Source: Rubrivivax sp.
GTDB taxonomy: Bacteria; Pseudomonadota; Gammaproteobacteria; Burkholderiales; Burkholderiaceae_C
Direction of reading: 5' to 3'
Assembly: GCA_022842595.1 (NCBI GenBank)
Contig: JALHPF010000005.1
Location: 95,281-159,280 of the forward strand
Length of the DNA: 64,000 bases
A program made the translations under genes and the position numbers. Of the stretch, positions 34,295-42,656 are shown one piece after another. The notes below the pieces were generated by a model, which was not told where the DNA came from, made no database searches, and worked only from the letters and a program-made list of their open reading frames with translations. Numbering within the stretch: position 1 is the stretch's first letter; every line of letters starts with the position of its first letter.

Positions 34295-37051
34295 TCAAGC
34301 CCGGCCATGCAGCACAAAGCCTGCCCAGTAGAAGGGGTGCTGCCCCGCTGCAGCGCGCGTGGCCTGGGCCTGCTGCAACGCCGCGGCGGCGCAGGCGCCA
34401 GCGCGCAGCCGGCCGTAGAAGTCGGCCATCAGGTCGGCCGTGGCGGCGTCGTCCACCTGCCACAGCGTGGCCAGCACGCTGCCGGCGCCGGCCAGCATGA
34501 ACGCACGCACCAGGCCCAGCACCTCGTCGCCAGGGGCCACGCGGCTCTGCCCGGTTTCGCAGGCCGACAAGACCACCAGGCTCGCCTGCAGCCGCAGCGC
34601 GCCCAGCTCATGCAGCGACAAGGGGCCGTCGGCCAGCTGCAGCATCGAGAAGGCCGGGTTGTCGGCGCGAAAGCGGCCGTGGCAGGCCAGGTGCAGGACG
34701 TCGGCCTCGGGGGCCGCCGCCAGCCACGCGGCACGGCTCGCGGCTTCGCCCAGCAAAGCGCGCGCGCCTGCCCCGGCAGCCGCGGTGACGGCCTCGACTT
34801 CGCGCACGACGTGCGGCAGGGCGCTGGCGCCTGCGCCCAGCGCCAGCACGCGCTCGTAGCGCGGCGCCGCGCGCAGCTGCTGCTGCAGCCAGACGCTGGC
34901 GCTCGGGGCGAGCAGCAGTTCGTGGGTTTCGGCCAGACTCTGGCGGCCGTCGTGCAGGGCGGCGAAGGGCAGGTAGTGCAGCTCACGGTGCGGCACCACC
35001 ACCACACGTGCACTGCCCTGCAGCAGTGGCAGCAGCGGCGCCCAGACGAGCGCATGCAAGGCTTGCAGATGGGCCTGGGCGCGCGCCAGCAGCAGCGGCC
35101 CATGGCGTTGCATGGCGGGGCCGCGGGCGCGCAGGCTGTCGATCTGGAAGCGCAGGGACTGCAGCCGCCCCGGCAGCTGCAGGGCGGCCAGCACACGGTG
35201 GGCGATATGGCTGTGGTTCACCACGCAGGCCAGCAGCTGGTCGCCGTGCAGGTAGTAGGACAGCAGCGCCGTACCCGCGGGCAGGGCCTGCTGCAAGGCG
35301 GCGAGCAGGGCTGCGGGCTCCGTGGGCGTCGAGGGTGATGCGTTCGCGGGGGCCACGGCAGGCTGCGACAGCAGTTCGCGGCGGTGGGCTTCCAGCAGCT
35401 CGTATTCCTGCGCCTGCACCTGCCGGGCCAGTTCGGGCACACGCAGCCGGTCGCCGTCCGCCAGGGCCTGGCGCCACTGTTCACGCAGCCATTGCAGGCG
35501 GGTGGAAGCAGGTGCAGGCGCGGGGCGCGGTGTGGTGTCGCGCAGGCTCAGCGCCAGCGCCCGCGCGCGGCCGCGTTCCAGGTCGGCCAGCAGCCGTGCA
35601 GGGTCGCCCAGAGCCAGCGCCTGCTCGACGAGCAAGGCATGCGCGGCGCCGCCGTCGGCGGCCACTGCGCTGCGCAGGGTGTCGTCGGGCAAGGCCAGGC
35701 GGGCTGCGTCGACGAGCTGCAGCGCCGCTTCGAGCGCCGTGCGCGCGCCGGCCAGGTTGCCAGCCCGCAAGGCCAGCGCGCCCAGCCCGGTGTGGCAGGG
35801 CAGGGCCAGCTGCGACAGCCGTGCTGCACCCGCCTCGCCAAGAACGGCCTCGAACTCGCTTTGCGCAGCCTGGCCACGGCCTGCGGCGGCGTCGGCCTGG
35901 GCCTGCAGCACGCGGGCCTGCAGCCACCAGCCGGTGATGCCATGGGCCAGCAGCACGGGTGCTGCACGCGCGGCCAGGCGGCGGGCCTCGTCGGCCTGGC
36001 CCATGACCAGGGCCAGTTCACCCAGGCACAGGTCACACCAGGCCACGGTGGCCGGGTTGTCGAGTTCGGCGAACCGGCCGCGTGCCTGCTCGAAGCCTTC
36101 GATGGCCTGGGCGTGATGGCCGCGCCGCCCATGAGCCTGGGCGCGGTGCAGCAGGGCGCGGGCGGCTTCGGCAGGCGCCTGCAGGGCCTGCGCGGCGTCC
36201 AGCACGCGGGTGTACAGGGCCACCGCCTCGTCGAGCAGGTTCACTGCCAGGTAGGCGTCCGCAAGTGCTGATTCGGCCTCCAGGCAACGCTGCGGCGGTG
36301 CCCCGGCCGCCGCCAGCAGCCGGCTGCCTTCGGCCAGCTCGCGCAGTGCCCGGTGGCGGCGCCCACGGTGCAGTTCGATGTGGCCGATGGCTTGCTGCGC
36401 GTCGGCACCCAGCACGGCATAGCGATGCGTGCGGGCGCGGGTGCGGGCTCGCTCGTTGACCCGCAAGGCCTCGTCGAACTCCAGCTTCCACATCAGCGTG
36501 TTGGCCAGTGCGATGTCGGCAGAGATCGAATGTTCGACATCGCCGGTGCGCGCAAAACGCACGGCGGCGCCGCGAAAGCGTGCTTCGGCTTCGGTGTGGC
36601 GGTCCTGGCGCGACAGCATCGTGCCCAGATTGATCTCGATCTTGCCGGCGGAGCGCTCGTCACCGCTGGCGACGAACTGCGCCAGCGCGGATTCGGCGCG
36701 CTCCAGTGCCTGGGCATCGCGGCCCAGCATCGCCAGCGCCACCACCTGCGGCACCTGGGCCTCGGCGGCGTGCTGGGCGTCGCCCTGGCGGTCGAAGCCG
36801 GCTTGCGCCGCTTCCAGCCTCGTCAGTGCGTCGGCCAGCCGGCCATCGGCCAGGTGGGCAATGCCGGCGGTCCAGTCGGCCAGGGCGCGCAGCGTGGCGG
36901 CATCGGCCGTCTCGGCATCTTGTGTCGGCAAGGCTTCGACCAGGGCCTGGATGGCGTCGGCCGAGGCCTGGGCATCGCGCGGGGCCGTGTGCCAGGCCTC
37001 GTAACACGCGGCCTTCAGCGCCCAGGCCTGGTCCAGTGCGTGGTCAGCCAC
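34295..37051 (-). CDS. TPR-CHAT (caspase-like) protein
   Basis: The 918-residue protein starts with about 550 residues of alanine-rich TPR helices. It ends in a CHAT domain with PHRELHYLPFAAL, the catalytic histidine in LACHG (about residue 788), the cysteine in LSACETG (about 828) and a C-terminal HPFYWAGFVL motif. CHAT proteases are relatives of caspases and separase and cut specific partner proteins. GTG at 37051 lies eight bases after the upstream stop. The operon order is ECF sigma, unknown 180-residue protein, TPR-CHAT and S8 lipoprotein. A proteolytic signalling cascade ending in transcription control is plausible. Confidence 0.85.
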   Translation of the reverse strand: MADHALDQAWALKAACYEAWHTAPRDAQASADAIQALVEALPTQDAETADAATLRALADWTAGIAHLADGRLADALTRLEAAQAGFDRQGDAQHAAEAQVPQVVALAMLGRDAQALERAESALAQFVASGDERSAGKIEINLGTMLSRQDRHTEAEARFRGAAVRFARTGDVEHSISADIALANTLMWKLEFDEALRVNERARTRARTHRYAVLGADAQQAIGHIELHRGRRHRALRELAEGSRLLAAAGAPPQRCLEAESALADAYLAVNLLDEAVALYTRVLDAAQALQAPAEAARALLHRAQAHGRRGHHAQAIEGFEQARGRFAELDNPATVAWCDLCLGELALVMGQADEARRLAARAAPVLLAHGITGWWLQARVLQAQADAAAGRGQAAQSEFEAVLGEAGAARLSQLALPCHTGLGALALRAGNLAGARTALEAALQLVDAARLALPDDTLRSAVAADGGAAHALLVEQALALGDPARLLADLERGRARALALSLRDTTPRPAPAPASTRLQWLREQWRQALADGDRLRVPELARQVQAQEYELLEAHRRELLSQPAVAPANASPSTPTEPAALLAALQQALPAGTALLSYYLHGDQLLACVVNHSHIAHRVLAALQLPGRLQSLRFQIDSLRARGPAMQRHGPLLLARAQAHLQALHALVWAPLLPLLQGSARVVVVPHRELHYLPFAALHDGRQSLAETHELLLAPSASVWLQQQLRAAPRYERVLALGAGASALPHVVREVEAVTAAAGAGARALLGEAASRAAWLAAAPEADVLHLACHGRFRADNPAFSMLQLADGPLSLHELGALRLQASLVVLSACETGQSRVAPGDEVLGLVRAFMLAGAGSVLATLWQVDDAATADLMADFYGRLRAGACAAAALQQAQATRAAAGQHPFYWAGFVLHGRA

Positions 37052-37059
37052 GCCGGCGC

Positions 37060-37602
37060 TCAGCTGCGCTCGGCCGTCTGGAAGCTGGGCAGCACCAGTT
37101 CCCAGTCGGCGCTGCGCAGCACCAGGCTGCAGTCGCCGGCCGGCACTTGCTCGAAGCCGAATTCAGCGAGTTCGTTCCAGGCCGTCTGCAGGCAGATGGT
37201 GCCGGCCATCAGCTCGGCCATGCCACCGCCGTCCGGGCCGAGAACCTGGCCGCGGATGTCCCAGTGCAGGCCGTCGGCGCCCGGGCTGATGCGCAGGTCG
37301 ATGTCGCGGCCTTCTGACGTGAAGAGCAGCTGCCGCGTATCGCCGGGCTCGGCCGCGGCGCGCAGCCCCAGGGCCAGCCCGCCTGCTTCGTTCACCCCGG
37401 CCGCGCTGTCGAAGCTGAGCACGGCGCCCAGGCGCTGCAGCAGGCTGGCGCCCGAACGCGCGGCGGCCCGCGGCTGGAACACGCCCATGGCACGCTGGAT
37501 CAATGCTTCGGGCGCGTCTTCCAGTACGCGACTGCGGCGCAGCGCGTCGGCCAGGGTGTCGTCGTCGGGCTCGGGGGATGCAGTCATGGTGGGCAGCGGC
37601 AT
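37060..37602 (-). CDS. Hypothetical protein between ECF sigma and CHAT genes
   Basis: The 180-residue protein has a helical N-terminal third (LADALRRSRVLEDAPEALIQ) and a strand-rich C-terminal part (RQLLFTSEGRDIDLRISP, WELVLPSF). It has no transmembrane helix, so it is not a classical membrane anti-sigma factor. By position it could be the sigma regulator or the CHAT substrate. ATG at 37602 and at 37587 are both possible starts, and neither has a strong ribosome site. Confidence 0.6.
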   Translation of the reverse strand: MPLPTMTASPEPDDDTLADALRRSRVLEDAPEALIQRAMGVFQPRAAARSGASLLQRLGAVLSFDSAAGVNEAGGLALGLRAAAEPGDTRQLLFTSEGRDIDLRISPGADGLHWDIRGQVLGPDGGGMAELMAGTICLQTAWNELAEFGFEQVPAGDCSLVLRSADWELVLPSFQTAERS

Positions 37603-37660
37603 GGCAGAGGGTGCACCGATCAGCGGGCGGGCTGAAAAATACCAGGCGTTACAAACGACT

Positions 37661-38272
37661 TCATGGCAGCGCCAGCAGTTCCCGCAGCTTGGCCAGGCAA
37701 CGTGCCCGGGTCGGGCCGATGCTGCCTTCGGCCATGCCCAGGCGCAAGGCGATCTCGGCGTAGGGCATGGGTTCCTCCTGCAGGAACAGCAGTTCGACGA
37801 ACTGGCGTGAGCGCGGGTCGAGCCGGTCCACCGCCTGGCGCAGGCGGTGGTGCTGCTGCAGTGCGGACAGCGCGTCTTCCTGGAGCGGGCTGTCGGCTGG
37901 CAGCCGGTCGAGTGGGTCGCCGAGATCGGCGTCGTTGTCGGTGTTGCCGCGGCCGGCCACCGGGGCCAAGTCGACCTGGCGGGCGTTTTCGTTCAGCAGC
38001 CGCAGCGTCTCGCGCCGCGCCGTTGTCACCAGCCAGGCGCGCACACGCGACAGATCGTCGATGCGGTGCAGGTGTTCGTGCAGCCGCGTGAAAGTCGCCT
38101 GGAAGACGTCGGCGGCCTGCGCTTCTGACAGGCCGGCGCGGCGCGGCACGGTGTAGATGAGGCGCTGGAAGCGCCGTACCAGCGTGTTCCAGGCGGCCTG
38201 TTCACCTTGCCGGCAGCGTTGTGCCAGCGCTTCGTCTGAGAGCTCTTCCAGCTGGGTTACCGCTCGCGTCAT
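37661..38272 (-). CDS. ECF-type RNA polymerase sigma factor
   Basis: The 203-residue sigma factor has region 2 (AWNTLVRRFQRLIYTVPRR, ADVFQATFTRLHEHL) and region 4 (LDPRSRQFVELLFLQEEP, then YAEIALRLGMAEGSIGPTR, the helix-turn-helix). The frame extends upstream, but ATG at 38272 (MTRAVTQLEELSD) gives the usual ECF length. It is the first gene of the CHAT operon and probably controls it or its own regulon. Confidence 0.85.
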   Translation of the reverse strand: MTRAVTQLEELSDEALAQRCRQGEQAAWNTLVRRFQRLIYTVPRRAGLSEAQAADVFQATFTRLHEHLHRIDDLSRVRAWLVTTARRETLRLLNENARQVDLAPVAGRGNTDNDADLGDPLDRLPADSPLQEDALSALQQHHRLRQAVDRLDPRSRQFVELLFLQEEPMPYAEIALRLGMAEGSIGPTRARCLAKLRELLALP

Positions 38273-38458
38273 GGCCGCGGATGATGCCATCGGCATCGGC
38301 CTGCGCTTGCACGGCAGCGGTGGCGATTGCGTTGCGTTCGCTGCCACGGCCAGCGTTTCATCTGCTCACGTATCGGCCAGCAAGGTTCGCCCTCTGTGCA
38401 CGGCGAGCGCCCCGGTGGTCGGGGTGGCCGCAAGAGCCTTCCAATCCAGGAGATTCCC

Positions 38459-39034
38459 ATGAAGACCTACGCCTCGAACCCTGCCCGCCACCTGGCCGTG
38501 CTGGCCGGTATCGGCGCCGCCGCGCTGCTGCTGGCCATGCCCGCGGTTGCCGAAGAACGGCAGTGCACCGGCACCATCGGCCCGGTCTATCTCGACAACA
38601 TCTTCGTGCCCGACGGCGCCAGCTGCGTGCTGAACCGCACGCGCGCCAACGGCAATGTCGTCGTCGGCACAGGCGCTTCGCTGATCGCCAACGGGGTCTC
38701 GATCAACGGCAACCTGCAGGCCGAAGGTGCGCAGTCGGTGGTGGTGCAGGGTCGTTCCAGCTTCGGTGGCTCGGTGCAGCTCGTCAAGGGCGGCAGCGCC
38801 AGCATCGACGCGGCACGCGTCAAGGGCGACATCCTGTTCGACGAGAACACCGGCCCGCTTTCGGCCAGCGCCAACACCGTGGGCGGCAGCCTGCAGGCCT
38901 TCAAGAACATGGGCGGTGTCGCGATCAACCGCAACCGCATCGACGGCAACCTGCAGTGCAAGGAGAACATCCCTGCACCCACCGGCAGCGGCAACCAGGC
39001 CGCGAGCAAGGAAGACCAGTGCTCGCGGCTGTGA
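38459..39034 (+). CDS. Secreted repeat protein, probable beta-helix
   Basis: The 191-residue protein has a signal peptide ending near MPAVAEE, then repeated short strands with glycine/asparagine turns (NGNVVVGTG, NGVSINGNLQ, GGSVQLVKGG). This is the pattern of a small right-handed beta-helix of the kind seen in bactofilin-like or adhesin passenger regions. Cysteines near both ends could bond. ATG at 38459 has AGGAG upstream. It is divergent from the ECF sigma gene. Function is unknown. Confidence 0.65.
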   Translation: MKTYASNPARHLAVLAGIGAAALLLAMPAVAEERQCTGTIGPVYLDNIFVPDGASCVLNRTRANGNVVVGTGASLIANGVSINGNLQAEGAQSVVVQGRSSFGGSVQLVKGGSASIDAARVKGDILFDENTGPLSASANTVGGSLQAFKNMGGVAINRNRIDGNLQCKENIPAPTGSGNQAASKEDQCSRL

Positions 39035-39094
39035 TGCGCTGACCGCATCGACCGCGCCGACCCCGCTGCAGCGGGCGGCCAGCCTCCTGCCCTT

Positions 39095-39583
39095 TTACAG
39101 CTGGCCGGCCGGCGTCGCGTAGATCGTCTTCCAGTTCGACTCACCCTTGCGGATGGTGCCGGCCGTGTCGCCCAGGAAGAGCTTGTTGTGCGCGGCGTCG
39201 CTGCTGTTCAGGTACAGCTGCCCGTCGACCACGGCCCAGTATTCGGCTGGCCTGGTCATCACCTTCTTGCCCTTGCTGGCCCCGGCCGAGCACCAGCCGC
39301 CATAGGCCGGGGAATACCTGGCCGGGCTGGCCATGAAGGCGTCGCGGTTGGCGGCGCTGGCGAACTGCCAGGTCACGCCCTGGTACTGCGCGGTGAACTG
39401 GCTGCTGCCCGGCGTGGGCTTGCCGGCGGTGTGGAAGGCCACGGTGTCGTAGCCCTCGATGGCGACACCGCCCTTGACGAAATGTTCGTCGGCGGCATGG
39501 CTGGCGCTCATCGGCAGCAGCACGAAGGCCGCGGTGGCGGCGATGGCGGCGGCATGGCGAAACATGTTCGGGGTGCGGTTCAT
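39095..39583 (-). CDS. Exported YHS-domain protein
   Basis: The 162-residue protein has a signal peptide ending in ASHAADE. A YHS-type domain follows (IEGYDTVAFHTAGKP, WQFASAANRDAFMASP, YGGWCSAG), a small metal-associated fold in periplasmic proteins. The end is lysine-rich. ATG at 39583 has GGAGAG upstream. It follows the second ECF sigma gene in the same direction by 79 bases and may belong to its regulon. Confidence 0.8.
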   Translation of the reverse strand: MNRTPNMFRHAAAIAATAAFVLLPMSASHAADEHFVKGGVAIEGYDTVAFHTAGKPTPGSSQFTAQYQGVTWQFASAANRDAFMASPARYSPAYGGWCSAGASKGKKVMTRPAEYWAVVDGQLYLNSSDAAHNKLFLGDTAGTIRKGESNWKTIYATPAGQL

Positions 39584-39629
39584 GGTGTCTCTCCTGTGGA
39601 CGTGGCGGGGGGAACAGGGACTTGGAATT

Positions 39630-39660
39630 GGGACTTGGGACCTGGGACCTGGGACCTGGG
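39630..39660. repeat. Heptanucleotide tandem repeat (GGGACYT, about 4.4 copies)
   Basis: Four units of GGGACTT/GGGACCT and a partial fifth lie in the gap between the YHS gene start and the sigma stop. A degenerate unit precedes them. Such slippage-prone repeats could alter the leader length of the YHS gene. Confidence 0.85.
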
Positions 39661-39662
39661 CT

Positions 39663-40217
39663 TCAGCACATCAGCGCCTTGCGCGCGCGGTGCAGGCGGA
39701 CGAACAGGTTCTGTTCGCTGATGTGCAGGGTGTTGCAGACCTCGGCGCTGCTCTGGTCGTGCAGCAGGCGCAGTTCGACCACGCGTTTCAGCGTGGGCGG
39801 CAGCGCAGCGATGCGCTTCATCGTCTGCGCCAGGCGCTGGCGTTGTTCGGCCACTTCGTCGGGGCGCGGCTGTGGGCATTCCAGGCCAGCGTGGCCGAAG
39901 TCGCTGCCGAATTCCTCGTCGCTGCTGCCGGCGTCCAGGCTGTCGTGGCCGCTGCGCTGGCGCACCAGGTCGACGATCTTGTGCTTCAGGATGCCCACCA
40001 GCCAGCTGCGCAGGGCGCTGCGGCCGCCGAAGCTGGCGCGGCCGGTGACCACGGCCTCGAAGACGTCGTGCACCAGGTCTTCGGCCAGCGCCGGGTCCTG
40101 CAGGCGGCGGCGGGCATAGCTGACGAGGAAGCCGCGGTGCGGGGCCAGATCGGCCCAGCCCAGGGCCTGGAAGGTGGCCAGGGCCGGCGCGGCGTGCAGG
40201 GTGTCGAGGCTGTTCAT
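39663..40217 (-). CDS. ECF-type sigma-70 family factor
   Basis: The 184-residue protein has region 2 with DPALAEDLVHDVFEAV and LRSWLVGILKHKIVD, and region 4 with LPPTLKRVVELRLL and VCNTLHISEQNLFVRLHRAR. ATG at 40217 is the natural start; the longer open frame upstream runs opposite to a response regulator gene. No anti-sigma gene is apparent. It is divergent from the two-component pair at 40359. Confidence 0.85.
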   Translation of the reverse strand: MNSLDTLHAAPALATFQALGWADLAPHRGFLVSYARRRLQDPALAEDLVHDVFEAVVTGRASFGGRSALRSWLVGILKHKIVDLVRQRSGHDSLDAGSSDEEFGSDFGHAGLECPQPRPDEVAEQRQRLAQTMKRIAALPPTLKRVVELRLLHDQSSAEVCNTLHISEQNLFVRLHRARKALMC

Positions 40218-40239
40218 GGTGGTGCGCGTTGGGGTGGAG

Positions 40240-40261
40240 GCGATGACTACACTGTCATCGC
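40240..40261. promoter_or_regulatory. Perfect inverted repeat between ECF sigma and response regulator genes
   Basis: Arms GCGATGAC and GTCATCGC flank TACACT, 22 bases upstream of the sigma start and about 100 bases before the regulator start. It is a good candidate operator for a dimeric regulator, possibly the neighbouring response regulator. Confidence 0.45.
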
Positions 40262-40358
40262 CGGCCCTCGCATGCCGCTCACCGAAGATCACAACCAGAT
40301 CACATCGCCGGCAACATGGGCGATGTAAGAGGCCTCTGCCGCCGCGCGACCCCCTGCC

Positions 40359-41072
40359 ATGCCCACACACATCCTCGTTGCCGAAGACCAGGCCGACATC
40401 CGCGACCTCATCGTGCTGAACCTGCAGCAGGCCGGCTACCAGGTGCAGGCCGTGGCCGACGGCAGCGCCGCGCTGGCCAGCCAGCTGGAGCAGGCTTCCG
40501 ACCTGCTGGTGCTGGACCTGATGATGCCGGGGCTGGACGGCCTGGAGGTGTGCAAGGCGCTGCGCGCGCGCGGCCGGGCTACGCCGATCCTGATGCTCAC
40601 GGCCAAGAGCACCGAACTCGACCGCGTGCTCGGCCTGGAACTGGGCGCCGACGACTATCTGACCAAGCCTTTTTCGATGGCCGAACTGCTGGCGCGTGTG
40701 AAGGCCCTGCTGCGCCGGGCCGAACTGCTGCGCGCCGCCGCCCTGGCGCCGGCCTCGCCGGCGCAGACAGTGCGCAATGGCGAACTCGAGATACTGCCCA
40801 GCCGCCGGGAGGTGCGAGTGCGCGGCGGCGCGCTCGACTTCACGGCGCTGGAATTCGACCTGCTGCTGCATTTCGCCAGCCACCCCGGGCGCGTGTTCTC
40901 GCGCGCGCAACTGCTCGACGCCGTGTGGGGCTACACCCACGAAGGCTACGAACACACCGTCACCACCCACATCAACCGGCTGCGCGCCAAGCTCGAACGT
41001 GACCCGATGCAGCCGCAATTCATCCTGACCGTGCGCGGCGCCGGCTACAAGATGCGGGACGCACCGGCATGA
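40359..41072 (+). CDS. OmpR/PhoB-family response regulator
   Basis: The 237-residue protein has a receiver domain with VAEDQAD, phosphoacceptor Asp53 (LVLDLMMPG), LMLTAKS and LTKPF. The winged helix includes LLDAVWGYTHEGYEHTVTTH and ends in VRGAGYKM. It overlaps the kinase gene by four bases (ATGA). Confidence 0.9.
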   Translation: MPTHILVAEDQADIRDLIVLNLQQAGYQVQAVADGSAALASQLEQASDLLVLDLMMPGLDGLEVCKALRARGRATPILMLTAKSTELDRVLGLELGADDYLTKPFSMAELLARVKALLRRAELLRAAALAPASPAQTVRNGELEILPSRREVRVRGGALDFTALEFDLLLHFASHPGRVFSRAQLLDAVWGYTHEGYEHTVTTHINRLRAKLERDPMQPQFILTVRGAGYKMRDAPA

Positions 41073-42604
41073 CCGTTCGCGCCCGGCTGGCGCTGGCGGT
41101 GCTGCTCACCGGCGTGCTCACCGTCATCGGCGTCATCGCCACGCTGGCGCTGGCCTTCCAGCGCGTCGAGCACGAAAGCGCCTACCTGCGTGCCGACGAA
41201 TTCCTCGGCCGCGTCGTCGCGAAGTACGACGACCTGATCGACCTGCACGCGCGCAACCCCGAGAACTTCACCCAGTTCCTGGCCAGCCTGCTGCTGTTCG
41301 AACCCGACAGCCAGCTCTACCTGCTGGCCGCCGACGGCACGGTGCTGGCCCACACCGGGCAGGTGGTGCTGCCTGCGGGCTTCAAGGTGGCGCTGGGCCC
41401 GGTGCAGCAGTCGGCCGCCGCGGCCGTGGACGTGCAGGCGCGAAAGCTCGCGCCCTATGTGATGGGCGACGACCCCGAACGCATGGACGCCGACGCCGTG
41501 ATCGCCGCGCGCGCGCTGCAGCGCCCGCTGATCCGCGCAGCCGAGCCCGTGGCCGGCTACCTGTACCTGGTGTGCCGCAAGCAGGGCCTGCCGGGTGCCA
41601 GCCAGGCCCTCTTCCGCAGCAGCCTGGCCGGGCCGGCGCTGGCGGCAGTGGCCGCGCTCATCGTGCTGGGTTCGCTGCTGGCGGCCTGGATCATCGGCAC
41701 CGTGACGCGGCCGCTGCGGGTGCTGAGCGACGAGGTCGCCAAGGCCTCGCGCGACGGCTTCAGCGCGGCGGCTGCGGCGGCCACGCGGGTTCCCGCCGCC
41801 ACGGCTCAGGCCGTCACCGGCAACGACGAATTCAGCCGCCTGCGCCAGGGCTTTCACGCGATGCTGGCGACGCTTCGCACGCAGTGGGACGCGCTGCAGC
41901 GCATGGACCATTTCCGCCGCGAGAGCGTCTCGAACCTGTCGCACGATCTGCGCAGCCCGCTCACCGCCACCGTGGCCTGCCTCGAAACACTGGAACAGCG
42001 CTGGGCCGGCGACACCACGCGCCGCGACGACCGCCACCTGGTGCAGGTGGCGCTGCGCAACACGCGCAACGCCGCCGGCATGGTGCGTTCACTGGGCGAC
42101 CTGGCCCTGCTCGACGAGCCCGAGTTCAAGCTCAAGCCGATGCGCCTGAACCTGGCCGAAGTGCTGGACGACATTGCCCTGCGCTTTGCCGAACGCGCGC
42201 AGCAGCAGGGTGTGGCGCTGCGTTTCGAGCAGCAGGGCGACGAGGCGCCGGTGGCTTCGGTCGATGTCGAGCTGTTCGAGCGCGCGGTGGCGAACCTGCT
42301 GGACAACGCGTTGAAGTTCACGCCTGCTGGCGGGCAGGTGCTGCTGCGCGCCGGCTGCCACGGCGACCAGGTGCAGGTGGCCGTGGCCGACAGCGGTGCT
42401 GGCATCGCCGCCGACGAACTTCCGCACCTGTTCGATCGCCTCTACCAGGTGCGCCAGACCGTGGCGCCGGCCACCAGCGACGAGGGCAAGGGCCTGGGCT
42501 TGGCCATCGTCAAGCGCATCGTCGAACTGCATGGCGGCACGGTGGACGTGGCCAGCAGGGTCGGCCAGGGCACGAGCGTGCGCATGGTGCTGCCGGCGGC
42601 CTGA
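41069..42604 (+). CDS. Sensor histidine kinase
   Basis: The 511-residue protein has transmembrane helices at about residues 10-30 and 193-215 around a periplasmic sensor. HAMP follows, then a phosphorylation helix SNLSHDLRSPLT with His292, an N-box VANLLDNALKFT, DSGAGI and GKGLGLAIVK, so all kinase boxes are intact. It is the partner of the regulator at 40359 through coupled translation. The signal and regulon are unknown. Confidence 0.9.
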   Translation: MTVRARLALAVLLTGVLTVIGVIATLALAFQRVEHESAYLRADEFLGRVVAKYDDLIDLHARNPENFTQFLASLLLFEPDSQLYLLAADGTVLAHTGQVVLPAGFKVALGPVQQSAAAAVDVQARKLAPYVMGDDPERMDADAVIAARALQRPLIRAAEPVAGYLYLVCRKQGLPGASQALFRSSLAGPALAAVAALIVLGSLLAAWIIGTVTRPLRVLSDEVAKASRDGFSAAAAAATRVPAATAQAVTGNDEFSRLRQGFHAMLATLRTQWDALQRMDHFRRESVSNLSHDLRSPLTATVACLETLEQRWAGDTTRRDDRHLVQVALRNTRNAAGMVRSLGDLALLDEPEFKLKPMRLNLAEVLDDIALRFAERAQQQGVALRFEQQGDEAPVASVDVELFERAVANLLDNALKFTPAGGQVLLRAGCHGDQVQVAVADSGAGIAADELPHLFDRLYQVRQTVAPATSDEGKGLGLAIVKRIVELHGGTVDVASRVGQGTSVRMVLPAA

Positions 42605-42656
42605 GGCTGGAAGGCGCGGCCGACCCCAGGGCGAGAGGCGTTGGAGAAAGCCGGCC

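Noticed and set aside
34229..35338. A 369-residue plus-strand frame opposite the CHAT gene
   Set aside because: Glutamine/arginine/glycine-rich antisense shadow of a high-GC gene with strong TPR-CHAT signatures.
32816..38272. The TPR-CHAT/sigma operon as part of a type III-E CRISPR system
   Set aside because: No cas7-11 gene, crRNA array or Csx30 match is present. Only the protease-sigma logic is similar.
39663..41018. A 451-residue sigma-factor protein
   Set aside because: The upstream half lies antisense to the response regulator. The sigma domain begins at 40217.
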